Below are positions 54,070 to 62,861 of a stretch of DNA of 64,000 bases, in pieces. Position 1 is the first letter of the stretch, and each line of letters begins with the position of its first letter. Below the pieces are notes generated by a model. The model ran no database searches. It was not told the DNA's origin and saw nothing but the letters and a program-made list of their open reading frames with translations. Position numbers and translations under genes: made by a program. Source of the stretch: Phaeospirillum tilakii (GTDB lineage: Bacteria; Pseudomonadota; Alphaproteobacteria; Rhodospirillales; Magnetospirillaceae); NCBI RefSeq assembly GCF_042683125.1, contig NZ_JBHUIY010000004.1:95680-159679 (forward strand). The letters are read 5' to 3'.

Positions 54070-57000
54070 ATGCGGGTCCAGCGTCACTTCACTCGTGCCG
54101 GCCAGTCGCCCTATGCCGACATCCCGTTCCGCCAGGCATCGAGCGAGATCCGCAATCCCGACGGCTCGGTGGTGTTTTCGCTGACCGACATCGCGGTGCC
54201 GGCCGAGTGGTCGCAGGTCGCCTGCGACGTGCTGGCCCAGAAATATTTCCGCAAGGCCGGGGTGCCGGCCCGCACCCGCCCGGTGGTCGAGCCCGGGGTG
54301 CCGGCCTGGCTGGCCCGCTCCGAGGCCGACGCGGAGGCGCTGGCGGCGCTGCCCGAGGCCGAGCGTTACGGCGCCGAGCGCGACGCCCGCCAGGTGTTCG
54401 ACCGCCTCGCCGGGACCTGGACCTACTGGGGCTGGAAGGGCGGCTATTTCGACGACGAGGAGGACGCCCGCGCCTTCCGTGACGAGCTGGCCTTCATGCT
54501 GGCGCGCCAGATGGCCGCGCCCAACTCGCCGCAATGGTTCAACACCGGCCTGCATTGGGCCTATGGCATCGACGGCCCCGGCCAGGGCCATTCCTACGTC
54601 GATCCGGCCACCGGCCGCGTCGTGCGCTCCGAGTCCGCCTACGAGCATCCCCAGCCGCACGCCTGCTTCATCCAGTCGATCGAGGACGACCTCGTCAACG
54701 AGGGCGGCATCATGGATCTGTGGGTGCGCGAGGCCCGGCTGTTCAAATACGGCTCGGGCACCGGCACCAACTTCTCCCGCCTGCGCGGCGAGGGGGAGCG
54801 GCTGTCGGGCGGTGGGCGCTCGTCGGGGCTGATGAGCTTCCTCAAGATCGGCGATCGCGCCGCCGGGGCGATCAAGTCGGGCGGCACCACCCGCCGCGCC
54901 GCCAAGATGGTGGTGGTCGATATCGACCATCCCGACATCGAGAAATTCATCGAGTGGAAGGCGCATGAGGAGCAGAAGGTCGCCGCCCTGGTCGCCGGCT
55001 CGCGTCTCGCCGCCCGCCATCTGCCCGAGGTGCTGGCCGCCTGCGGCGAAGGGGAGGGCGAGGCCCGCTTCGACCCGCGCCGCAATCCCCGGCTGAAGGC
55101 GGCGGTGCTGGCCGCCCGCCGCGCCGAGATCCCCGAGGCCTACATCCAGCGGGTGATCCAGTTCGCCCGCCAGGGCTTCACCCGGCTCGACATTCCGGTG
55201 ATGACCACCGATTGGGAGGGCGAGGCCTATCTCACCGTCTCGGGCCAGAATTCCAACAATTCGGTCCGGGTCAGCAACGCCTTCCTTGACGCGGTTGCCG
55301 CCGACGCGGATTGGCGGCTGACCGCCCGCACCACCGACCAGACCCTGCGCACCGTCCGTGCCCGCGCTTTGTGGGACAAGGTGGGCGAGGCGGCCTGGGC
55401 CTGCGCCGATCCCGGCATCCAGTTCGACACCACCATCAACGAGTGGCACACCTGCCCCGAATCCGGCCGGATCAACGCCTCCAATCCGTGCTCGGAATAC
55501 ATGTTCCTCGACGACACCGCCTGCAATCTGGCCTCGCTCAACCTGCTGGCCTTCCGGCAGGCCGATGGCGGGTTCGACCTCGACGGCTTCCGCGTCGCGG
55601 TGCGGCTGTGGACGATGGTGCTGGAAATCTCGGTGCTGATGGCCCAGTTCCCCAGCGACCGCATCGCCGAACTGTCCTACCGCTTCCGCACCCTCGGCCT
55701 TGGCTACGCCAATGTCGGCGGGCTGCTGATGGCCGCCGGCATCCCCTATGACAGCGAGCGCGGCCGCGCCCTGATCGGCGCCATCACCGCGCTGATGACC
55801 GGCGAGGCCTATGTCACCTCGGCCGAGATGGCCGCCGCGCTGGGCGCCTTCGTCGATTTCCCCGCCAACCGCGAGTCGATGCTGCGGGTGATCCGCAACC
55901 ATCGCCGCGCCGCCCACGGCCTCGCCCATGGCTACGAGGGGCTGTCGCGCCCGCCGGTGCCGCTCGACGCCGGCAACTGCCCCGACGCGGCCCTGGTCGC
56001 CGCCGCCCGCCATGCCTGGGACCGGGCGCTGGAGCAGGGCGCCGTCCACGGCTTCCGCAACGCCCAGGTCTCGGTGGTGGCGCCGACCGGCACCATCGGG
56101 CTGGTGATGGATTGCGACACCACCGGGATCGAGCCCGATTTCGCCCTGGTCAAGTTCAAGAAGCTGGCCGGCGGCGGCTATTTCAAGATCATCAACCGGA
56201 TGGTGCCCGAGGCGCTGCGCAGCCTGGGCTATGCGCCCTCCGACATCGAGGAGATCGTCCGCCACGCCATCGGCCACGCCACCCTCAAGGGCGCGCCGGC
56301 GATCAACCCCGCCAGCCTCGCCGCCAAGGGCTTCGACGAGGCCAGTCTGGCCCGGATCGAGGGGCAGCTTGAATCCGCCTTCGACATCCGTTTCGTCTTC
56401 ACCCGGCACGGGCTGGGCGAGGCGTTCTGCGTCGAGACCCTCAAGATCCCGCTGGCCAAGCTCGACGAGCCCGGCTTCGACCTGCTGACCCATCTTGGCT
56501 ACAGCAAGGCCGAGATCGAGGCCGCCAACCTTTATGTCGGCGGGGCGATGACCCTGGAAGGGGCGCCGTTCCTCAAGGAAGAGCATCTGCCGGTGTTCGA
56601 TTGCGCCAGCCCGTGCGGCCGCACCGGCACCCGGGCGCTGTCGGTCGAGGCGCATATCCGGATGATGGCGGCGGCCCAGCCTTTCATCACCGGGGCGATC
56701 TCGAAGACCATCAACATGCCCAACAGCGCGACGATCGAGCAGTGCAAGGAAGCCTACCTGCTGTCGTGGCGGCTGGGGGTCAAGGCGGTGGCGCTGTACC
56801 GCGACGGCTCGAAGCTGAGCCAGCCGTTGCAGGCGGCGCTGCTCGACGACGAGGGCGCCCTGGCCGATAGCGTCGCCGAGGCCCCGGCGGCGGTCAAGGC
56901 GGCGGCGGTGGCCGAGAAGGTGGTCGAGAAGCTGGTCGAACGCGCCGCCGCCAGCGGCCGCGCCCGCCTGCCCGACCGCCGCAAGGGCTATACCCAGAAG

Positions 57001-57669
57001 GCGATGGTCGGCGGCCACAAGGTCTATCTGCGCACCGGCGAATACGAGGACGGACGGCTGGGCGAGATCTTCATCGACATGCACAAGGAAGGCGCCGCCT
57101 TCCGCGCGATGATGAACAATTTCGCCATCGCGGTGTCGGTCGGGCTGCAATACGGCGTGCCGCTGGAGGAATTCGTCGAGGCCTTCACCTTCACCCGGTT
57201 CGAGCCGTCGGGGATGGTCGAGGGCAACGAGACGATCAAGATGTCGTCCTCGATCCTCGATTACATCTTCCGCGAACTGGCGATCTCCTATCTCGGCCGC
57301 AACGATCTGGCCCATGTCGTCCCGTCCGATTTGACCCCGGACACGGTCGGGCGCGGCGCGGCCGAAGGCCAGCTCGACACCCGCCCGACCGCCGGCCAGC
57401 TCGAAGCGGTGCGGCGGGTGGCCTCGCGCGGCTATGTGCGGTCGAACCTGCGGCTGCTCCGTCGGCCGGCGGCGGCCCCGGCGGCTGCTCCGGCGGCCGA
57501 GGCTCCGGCGCCGGTCGCGCCGCGCGACGACCGCGCCGAACAGATCCGCGCGGCGCGGATCAAGGGGTACGAAGGCGACGCCTGCCCCGAATGCGGCAAC
57601 TTCACCCTGGTCCGGAACGGCACCTGCCTGAAGTGCGACACCTGCGGCGGCACCACCGGCTGCTCGTAA
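54070..57669 (+). CDS. nrdJ: NrdJ, B12-dependent class II ribonucleotide reductase
   Basis: 1199 residues. It reduces ribonucleotides to deoxyribonucleotides using adenosylcobalamin, without oxygen. Family features include NSPQWFNTGLHWAYGI, ACFIQSIEDDLVNEGGIMDL, NPCSEYMFLDDTACNLASLNL (active-site Cys and Glu region), GTIGLVMDCDTTGIEPDFALVKFKKL and MPNSATIEQCKEAYLLSW. A C-terminal zinc-ribbon-like CPECGNF...CDTCGG carries the thiols that re-reduce the active site. An Ala/Pro linker (~1135-1160) precedes it. Confidence 0.97.
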   Translation: MRVQRHFTRAGQSPYADIPFRQASSEIRNPDGSVVFSLTDIAVPAEWSQVACDVLAQKYFRKAGVPARTRPVVEPGVPAWLARSEADAEALAALPEAERYGAERDARQVFDRLAGTWTYWGWKGGYFDDEEDARAFRDELAFMLARQMAAPNSPQWFNTGLHWAYGIDGPGQGHSYVDPATGRVVRSESAYEHPQPHACFIQSIEDDLVNEGGIMDLWVREARLFKYGSGTGTNFSRLRGEGERLSGGGRSSGLMSFLKIGDRAAGAIKSGGTTRRAAKMVVVDIDHPDIEKFIEWKAHEEQKVAALVAGSRLAARHLPEVLAACGEGEGEARFDPRRNPRLKAAVLAARRAEIPEAYIQRVIQFARQGFTRLDIPVMTTDWEGEAYLTVSGQNSNNSVRVSNAFLDAVAADADWRLTARTTDQTLRTVRARALWDKVGEAAWACADPGIQFDTTINEWHTCPESGRINASNPCSEYMFLDDTACNLASLNLLAFRQADGGFDLDGFRVAVRLWTMVLEISVLMAQFPSDRIAELSYRFRTLGLGYANVGGLLMAAGIPYDSERGRALIGAITALMTGEAYVTSAEMAAALGAFVDFPANRESMLRVIRNHRRAAHGLAHGYEGLSRPPVPLDAGNCPDAALVAAARHAWDRALEQGAVHGFRNAQVSVVAPTGTIGLVMDCDTTGIEPDFALVKFKKLAGGGYFKIINRMVPEALRSLGYAPSDIEEIVRHAIGHATLKGAPAINPASLAAKGFDEASLARIEGQLESAFDIRFVFTRHGLGEAFCVETLKIPLAKLDEPGFDLLTHLGYSKAEIEAANLYVGGAMTLEGAPFLKEEHLPVFDCASPCGRTGTRALSVEAHIRMMAAAQPFITGAISKTINMPNSATIEQCKEAYLLSWRLGVKAVALYRDGSKLSQPLQAALLDDEGALADSVAEAPAAVKAAAVAEKVVEKLVERAAASGRARLPDRRKGYTQKAMVGGHKVYLRTGEYEDGRLGEIFIDMHKEGAAFRAMMNNFAIAVSVGLQYGVPLEEFVEAFTFTRFEPSGMVEGNETIKMSSSILDYIFRELAISYLGRNDLAHVVPSDLTPDTVGRGAAEGQLDTRPTAGQLEAVRRVASRGYVRSNLRLLRRPAAAPAAAPAAEAPAPVAPRDDRAEQIRAARIKGYEGDACPECGNFTLVRNGTCLKCDTCGGTTGCS

Positions 57670-57714
57670 GGCGGGAACGCTCGAAATTTCAAAAAAAGGT
57701 GGAGGATGATTAAA

Positions 57715-57918
57715 ATGAATCAACCTGGGCTTGATGGTCGTCGTCGTAACAATGATGGTACGATACGTAAGAAAAATGGCCGAACTCTTGTTGGTAATGT
57801 GCGGGAGACTTATGGCGCTGATTTCGCAGCGGGACGGCGCAGTGACATGATGCTCAGCACGCTTCTCAAGGAAGAAGGTGTGGATTCACTTAGTCAGCTT
57901 CTGAAGAAGCCACGCTAA
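57715..57918 (+). CDS. Small conserved protein, unknown function
   Basis: 67 residues from ATG 57715, 9 nt after GGAGG; the ATG at 57706 directly abuts that site and is less likely. Sequence features DGTIRKKNGRTLVGNVRETYG, then RSDMMLSTLLKEEGVDSLSQLL. I recognise this as a widespread short-gene family often found near toxin-antitoxin or mobile genes, without a known function. AT-rich compared with neighbours. Confidence 0.6.
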   Translation: MNQPGLDGRRRNNDGTIRKKNGRTLVGNVRETYGADFAAGRRSDMMLSTLLKEEGVDSLSQLLKKPR

Positions 57919-57991
57919 CCGCCTCCAGTATTTTGGTGTCCTGGCGACAGGTTGTCGTATGATGAGCGACAGCTGTCGAGTAGGAGTTACC

Positions 57992-58180
57992 ATGTCGGAG
58001 GCCGTGGGTGTCGATGAGGTTGTCAAACTGCTCGGCGGCCGGGAGGAGGCCGAGCGCTGGCTGGAACAGCCGGCGCTGGGGCTCGACCGGCGGCGACCGA
58101 TCGAACTGCTCGCCACCCCGGCCGGGACGCAGTTGGTCGAAGATTATCTGACCCGGCTCGAATACGGCGTCCATATGTGA
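57992..58180 (+). CDS. Short MbcA/ParS/Xre-like (DUF2384) antitoxin domain protein
   Basis: 62 residues from ATG 57992 (AGGAG 6 nt upstream). EEAERWLEQPALGLDRRRPI followed by ELLATPAGTQLVEDYLTRLEYGV matches the C-terminal DUF2384 toxin-binding domain of MbcA/ParS antitoxins. The Xre-type DNA-binding domain is missing and there is no RES-domain toxin gene beside it, so it is an orphan or solo form. Confidence 0.65.
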   Translation: MSEAVGVDEVVKLLGGREEAERWLEQPALGLDRRRPIELLATPAGTQLVEDYLTRLEYGVHM

Positions 58181-58245
58181 CGCCATATATATAGCCCCTT
58201 CGCGCTGACGCCGGCTCCCTGAACGGCGGTGCGCCTCCCCCCAAA

Positions 58246-58300
58246 GGGTTCCAAGGGCCTTGCGGCCCTTGGCGGGTGTGGGCGGAGCCCACGTTTTTTT
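58246..58300 (+). terminator. Family A repeat half element with T-tract (terminator-like)
   Basis: GGGTTCCAAGGGCC-type palindrome then GTGGGCGGAGCCCAC followed directly by seven T. It would terminate the small plus-strand genes and lies just after the stop codon of the minus-strand methyltransferase gene. Confidence 0.65.
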
Positions 58301-59081
58301 AGCTTTCCCGTCCCAGCACCAGGATCGAGATCGGATAACAGAACCGGATCTCGCCTTCCTCGTAGCGAGCCCCGACGCCGAGCCGGTCAACACCGTCCTC
58401 GGCGTCACGCCGGAACAGCGCCCGCAGCCTTTCTTCCGCGCCGGGCGGGCAGGCGGCGGCGCGCAACTGGGCCTCCAGTTCGACCTCCAGCCGGTAGCCC
58501 CCGATCGCCTGCTCGCTCAAACCGAGCTGCTGGCCGAGCCCGCGCATCTGATCGAGGGTCAACGCGCTGGTGTGGGACGGATCGCGCAGGGTTTCCATCG
58601 CGTCATAGGCGGCCTGGGTGGCGGCGGTGGGAGTGGCGTCGATCAGCAGGAGGCGGCCGCCGACGGTGCAGACCCGGCGCATTTCCGCCAGCATCGCCCG
58701 GGGATCGAGCAGGTGGTGGACGGCGTAGCGGCTGGTCACCAACGAAAAGGCGCCGTCGGCGAAGGGCAGGGCGTGGCCGTCGCCAATTTCCCACCTGAGG
58801 TTGGCGAGTCCGGCTTCGCGCTGGCGCCGCCGGGCCTGGGCGATCATCGCCGGGGTGAGGTCGAGGCCGGTGACGTGGCGGGCGGTGGCGGCGAGGGCGC
58901 AGGCGAGGATGCCGGGGCCGCAGGCGACATCGAGCGCCACATCATCGGGGCCGAGCCGGGCCAGCTCGCAACAGAGGCGGAGGGCGTCCTGGTCGGAATG
59001 GGCGGGCAGGGCGGCGAAGCCTGCCGCCTGCCGGGTGAACTGGTCGAGAATCGAGGCTTGGTGCCGGTCGCGCTCGCTCAT
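58299..59081 (-). CDS. Class I SAM-dependent methyltransferase (UbiE-like)
   Basis: 260 residues; AGGAG lies ~5 nt before ATG 59081. SAM motifs: VALDVACGPGILACALAATA (I), TGLDLTPAMIAQAR (II) and IGDGHALPFADGAFSLVTSRYAVHH (IV/post), then GGRLLLIDATPTA. Methyltransf_11 family. Substrate unknown. Divergent from an AraC regulator that may control it. Confidence 0.82.
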   Translation of the reverse strand: MSERDRHQASILDQFTRQAAGFAALPAHSDQDALRLCCELARLGPDDVALDVACGPGILACALAATARHVTGLDLTPAMIAQARRRQREAGLANLRWEIGDGHALPFADGAFSLVTSRYAVHHLLDPRAMLAEMRRVCTVGGRLLLIDATPTAATQAAYDAMETLRDPSHTSALTLDQMRGLGQQLGLSEQAIGGYRLEVELEAQLRAAACPPGAEERLRALFRRDAEDGVDRLGVGARYEEGEIRFCYPISILVLGRES

Positions 59082-59137
59082 CGCGCTCTCCTGTGGGGCC
59101 GGGGGGATCGATCCCTCAGGCATAGCACGGCGCGGCC

Positions 59138-59184
59138 TTGGCCGATGAACGCCGGCCGGCCAATAAAGTGCTACAATCGGCCAA
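59138..59184. promoter_or_regulatory. Inverted repeat between methyltransferase and AraC genes
   Basis: TTGGCCGAT (59138-59146) and ATCGGCCAA (59176-59184), a perfect 9-bp inverted repeat 29 bp apart, overlapping a TACAAT that could be a -10 box for the araC-like gene. Candidate operator of the divergent regulator. Confidence 0.45.
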
Positions 59185-59205
59185 AGTGGCGACGGGGAGG
59201 CGGGG

Positions 59206-60009
59206 ATGCGCTGGCTGAGCGGGGCGGAGACGCGACAGCGGATCGAGACGGTGGGGATCGAGCGCCATCCCGCCGACGCCTTTGCCTTCCGCGAGGCGGT
59301 GGTCGAGCCATTCGCCTATGACTGGCACGCCCATGGCAGCGATCAGATGCTGTACGCAATCCGGGGCAGCCTGCAATTGGAGACGGCGACGGCGCGGTTT
59401 CTGCTGCCGCCGCAGCGGGCGATCTGGATTCCGGCCGGAATGCGCCATCGCACCTGGCTGGGGCCGGTCGATTCGGCCTCGGTGTTCTTTCCGGCGGGGA
59501 GCCTGGGGGAGAGCGGCGGCGGGGTGCGGGTGGTGGCGGTGGCGCCGGTGATGCGGGAGATGATCCTGTACGCGACGCGCTGGCCGCCCGACCGCCCCCG
59601 GCCGGATGAACTGGCCGATGCCTATTTCCGGGCGCTGACGCTGCTGTGCCGGGAATGGGTGGCCCACGAGATGCCGTTCCGGCTGCCGCGCAGCGATCAT
59701 CCCGGACTGGCGCGGGCGATGGAGTACGCCCAGACCCATCTGGCCGACGCCACCCTGTCGGGGGCCTGCCGCGCCGCCGCGATGTCGGAACGGAGCCTGC
59801 GGCGCCATTTCCAGGGCGAGACCGGGATGAGCTGGCAACATTATCTGAGCCAGAGCCGGATGCTGGCGGCGCTGGCGCTGTTGGCCCAGCCCGGCCCGCC
59901 GCTGGCCGAGGTGGCCGACCAACTCGGCTTTGCCAGCCTCAGCGCGTTTTCGAAGGCGTTCCGGGATTTCTGCGGCGAAACCCCGGCCGCCTACCGCCGC
60001 CGGGCCTGA
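59206..60009 (+). CDS. AraC-family transcriptional regulator
   Basis: 267 residues. N-terminal cupin sensor (YDWHAHGSDQMLYAIRGSLQLET, IWIPAGMRHRTWLG) and C-terminal double HTH (LSGACRAAAMSERSLRRHF, then LAEVADQLGFASLSAFSKAFRDFCGETPAAYRRR). Likely regulates the divergent methyltransferase or itself. Small-molecule ligand unknown. Confidence 0.9.
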   Translation: MRWLSGAETRQRIETVGIERHPADAFAFREAVVEPFAYDWHAHGSDQMLYAIRGSLQLETATARFLLPPQRAIWIPAGMRHRTWLGPVDSASVFFPAGSLGESGGGVRVVAVAPVMREMILYATRWPPDRPRPDELADAYFRALTLLCREWVAHEMPFRLPRSDHPGLARAMEYAQTHLADATLSGACRAAAMSERSLRRHFQGETGMSWQHYLSQSRMLAALALLAQPGPPLAEVADQLGFASLSAFSKAFRDFCGETPAAYRRRA

Positions 60010-60044
60010 TTCCCTGCTGGCTCATCTCGGGTTTCGGGATGATT

Positions 60045-60207
60045 GTGGGCTCCGCCCACACCCGCCAAGGGCCGCAAGGCCCTTGGATCCCATTGGTGGT
60101 CGGGTGCGGACCGGCCTTTCCGCTTGGGCGCGGGTGGTTGCCGCGCGAAGGGCAAGGAAGGGGATCCAAGGGCCGTGCGGCCCTTGGCGGGTGCGGGCGG
60201 AGCCCGC
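60045..60207. repeat. Family A repeat, full inverted pair with long spacer
   Basis: GTGGGCTCCGCCCAC + CCAAGGGCCGCAAGGCCCTTGG, about 80 bp of spacer, then CCAAGGGCCGTGCGGCCCTTGG + GCGGGCGGAGCCCGC, ending 8 bp before the chemoreceptor stop. Confidence 0.85.
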
Positions 60208-60215
60208 GCTTTGCG

Positions 60216-61907
60216 TCAGGCCCGCACGCTGTGGAGGAAGGTGCCGACCTCGTGGTCGAGCCGGCCGGATTGTTCGGCCAAGTCCTGCGAGGCGGTCAGC
60301 ACGTTGCTGGAGGTGTCGCCGACCTCGGCCACCGCCGCCGCCAACTGGCCGAGATAATCGGTCACCTGCCGGGTCCCGGCCGAAGCCTGCTGGATGTTGC
60401 GGGAGATTTCGGCGGTGGCGGCGTGCTGTTCCTCGACCGCGGCGGCGATGCCGGAGCCGATCTCGTCGATGCGGCCGATGGTGCCGCCGATCAGGCGGAT
60501 CGCCGCCACCGCTTCGCCGGTGGCGCTCTGGACCGCGCCGATCTGGGTGGAGATTTCCTCGGTGGCCTTGGCGGTCTGGTTGGCCAGCCCCTTGACTTCG
60601 TTGGCGACCACGGCGAAGCCCTTGCCGGCCTCGCCCGCCCGCGCCGCCTCGATGGTGGCGTTCAAGGCCAGCAGGTTGGTCTGGGCGGCGATGTCGTTGA
60701 TCAGGTTGACGACGATGCCGATCCGGTCGGTGGCCTCGGCCAGACTCTGCACCAGCTGATCGGTGCGGCGGGCCTCGCTGACCGCCTCGGCCGACATCGC
60801 CGCCGATTGCTGGACCTGCCGGCTGATCTCGTTGATCGAGGCCGACAGTTCCTCCGAGGCGGCGGCGACGGTCTGGACGTTGACCGAGGCCTGCTCGGCG
60901 GCGGCGGCGACGCCGGTCGCCTGGGACGAGGTCTGGCGCGCCACCCCGGTCAGGCTTTCGGCCGCGTTCTTCATGTTGCCGGCCGAGGCGGCGATCACGT
61001 CGGAGACCTGCTTGACGCTGCGTTCGAAACTGTCGGCCATCGCCAGGGCGGCGCGGCGGCGTTCGGCCTCGGCCTCCTGCTTGTGGCGCTCCTGGTCGCG
61101 ACGCAGCTCGGCCGCCTCGCGCGCGGCGTCGCGCAGGGTGCGGATCGAGACGGCGAGGGCGCCGATCTCGTCGCGGCGTTCGGTTTCGGTGACCTCACAG
61201 GCGTAATCCTCGCCGGCGAGGCGGGTGGTGATGCCGGCCAGCCGCTGGAGCGGGCCGACGATCCCGCGCGAGATCAGCTGGGCCAGCCCGGCCACCACCA
61301 GGGCGACCAGCAGCACCAGCCCGCCGAAGCCGAGCGCCTTGGCGCGGAAGATCGCCTCGATGTCGTCGATGTAGATGCCGGTGCCGATCATCCAGTTCCA
61401 CGGCGCGAACAGGGCGGCATAGGAGACCTTGGGGATGGCGGTGTCGGAGCCGACCCGGGGGAAGCGGTAGAACACCGCGCCGCCGCCGGCCTGGGCCGCC
61501 TCGATCAGGCGGCGGATCAGCGGCACGCCGTCGGAATCGCGCACCTCGATCGCGTTCTTGCCCTCGCGCTCTTCCCGGCCGGGATAAAGCACGGTGGTGC
61601 CGTCCACCGCATAGATGAAGAAGTATTCGTCCTGGTCATAACGCAGGCTGCGCAGGGTTTCGCGGGTGAGGCGCTGGGCCTCGGCCTGATCGATCTCGCC
61701 GCGCTGCGCCCGCTCGTATTGTTGGCGGGCGATGCCCTGGGCGACGTCAACCAGATTATGAAGTTTGGCGACGCGATCCTCGACCATGATGCCGCGCAGG
61801 AAGAACAAAGCCAGTCCCGCCACCACCGCCACGCCGGCGATACTGGCCAGGACGATGATCAGAAATTTTTTGGAAATGCCGTGCCTGCCGGCCATTCTCG
61901 TCTCCAC
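60216..61907 (-). CDS. Methyl-accepting chemotaxis protein with single Cache domain
   Basis: 563 residues from GTG 61907 (AAGAGGA upstream). Membrane helices at about 13-35 and 190-215 flank a single-Cache sensor (YDQDEYFFIYAVDGTTVLYPG, APWNWMIGTGIYIDDIEAIF) of the kind that binds small organic acids. HAMP, then the MA domain with DIAAQTNLLALNATIEAARA and VVANEVKGLANQTAKATEEI. No CheR pentapeptide. It is transcribed toward the AraC gene. Confidence 0.92.
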   Translation of the reverse strand: METRMAGRHGISKKFLIIVLASIAGVAVVAGLALFFLRGIMVEDRVAKLHNLVDVAQGIARQQYERAQRGEIDQAEAQRLTRETLRSLRYDQDEYFFIYAVDGTTVLYPGREEREGKNAIEVRDSDGVPLIRRLIEAAQAGGGAVFYRFPRVGSDTAIPKVSYAALFAPWNWMIGTGIYIDDIEAIFRAKALGFGGLVLLVALVVAGLAQLISRGIVGPLQRLAGITTRLAGEDYACEVTETERRDEIGALAVSIRTLRDAAREAAELRRDQERHKQEAEAERRRAALAMADSFERSVKQVSDVIAASAGNMKNAAESLTGVARQTSSQATGVAAAAEQASVNVQTVAAASEELSASINEISRQVQQSAAMSAEAVSEARRTDQLVQSLAEATDRIGIVVNLINDIAAQTNLLALNATIEAARAGEAGKGFAVVANEVKGLANQTAKATEEISTQIGAVQSATGEAVAAIRLIGGTIGRIDEIGSGIAAAVEEQHAATAEISRNIQQASAGTRQVTDYLGQLAAAVAEVGDTSSNVLTASQDLAEQSGRLDHEVGTFLHSVRA

Positions 61908-62037
61908 CGCGAATTCCTCTTTCCCTGCCTGATAAATGGGCATGTGCCTGCCGTATGGGTAGACGGTCGCAGAGTTTTTCGTCCAGAACAAATACGCTTG
62001 CGTATAGCAGGGGCGCGCGATAGGGTCCGCGCCGTCA

Positions 62038-62207
62038 TTGGGGAGTAGCCGCCTTCGGTTCCGGCCGAAGGGGGGCGCGTCAACAGACTTGGGCCATCAT
62101 GGCCCATGGCGCGTCCGGCCCGGTTGGCTTGGCGAGACCTTTGGCCTGGCATCCGTCACCTTGGGGGTGGACGGGGAGCTTGGCCATGGTCGCATCCGTC
62201 CGCCCCC
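62038..62207 (+). ncRNA. yybP-ykoY manganese riboswitch with expression-platform hairpin
   Basis: Conserved aptamer elements appear in order: GGGGAGTAGC (62040-62049), a CCTTCGG/CCGAAGG stem, GTCAACAGACTTG (62069-62081), a GGGCCAT/ATGGCCC stem and GGCGAGACCTTTGGC (62131-62145). A 12-bp stem GGGGGTGGACGG / CCGTCCGCCCCC (62163-62207) follows, 14 bp before the start codon of a GDT1-family gene. Mn(II) binding would set the fate of that hairpin. A palindrome ATACGCTTGCGTAT at 61992-62005 may be a promoter operator. Confidence 0.9.
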
Positions 62208-62221
62208 GGGACCTTTGTCAC

Positions 62222-62800
62222 ATGGACTCTCTGTTCGTCTCCGCCGGGGTGGTCGCGGTTGCCGAAATCGGCGACAAGACCCAGTTGCTGACCCTGGCCC
62301 TTGCCGCGCGCTATCGCCGCGTCGCGCCGATCCTGCTCGGCATCCTGCTCGCCACCCTGGCCAATCACGGTCTCGCCGCCTGGCTCGGCGCGGCGGTGGC
62401 CGGCTGGATCGGCCCCGATCTGCTGCGCTGGATCGTCGGGGGCTCGTTCCTGGCGATGGCGGCGTGGTGTCTGGTGCCCGACGCCGCCGACGAGGGCGCG
62501 GCCGAGTCCCGCCCCGGCTGGGGGCCGTTCCTCGCCACCCTGGTCAGCTTCTTCCTGGTCGAGATCGGTGACAAGACCCAGATCGCCACCATCGCCCTGG
62601 CCGCCCGGTTCCACGACGTGATCCTGGTCACCTGTGGCACCACCCTCGGCATCCTGCTGGTCAATCTGCCGGCGGTGCTGCTCGGCGACGTCGCCGCCCA
62701 GAAGCTGCCGATGCGGCTGATCCGCGCCGCCGCCGCCGCTTCCTTCGCGGTGCTCGGGGGGCTGACCCTGTGGCAGGGGGCGGCGCTGATGCCGGGCTGA
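62222..62800 (+). CDS. TMEM165/GDT1 (UPF0016) family manganese exporter
   Basis: 192 residues with six membrane helices in two repeats, each with the family motif: VAEIGDKTQLLTLALAAR (~14) and LVEIGDKTQIATIALAAR (~113). The acidic residues bind Mn/Ca. ATG 62222 is chosen because the frame upstream to 62099 runs through the riboswitch. The Mn riboswitch directly upstream supports a manganese-efflux role. Confidence 0.9.
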   Translation: MDSLFVSAGVVAVAEIGDKTQLLTLALAARYRRVAPILLGILLATLANHGLAAWLGAAVAGWIGPDLLRWIVGGSFLAMAAWCLVPDAADEGAAESRPGWGPFLATLVSFFLVEIGDKTQIATIALAARFHDVILVTCGTTLGILLVNLPAVLLGDVAAQKLPMRLIRAAAAASFAVLGGLTLWQGAALMPG

Positions 62801-62861
62801 GACCGGCGGTGATTTTTTTGTTTTCAAACAAGGGAGAGGTCTGGAGCGACTGTCTGTGCTG

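Noticed and set aside
53896..57723. 1275-codon open frame antisense to nrdJ
   Set aside because: Composition is that of an antisense shadow in GC-rich coding DNA; nrdJ on the other strand has full family motifs.
62099..62221. N-terminal extension of the GDT1-family protein
   Set aside because: The extension lies inside the riboswitch and its hairpin; family similarity starts at ATG 62222.
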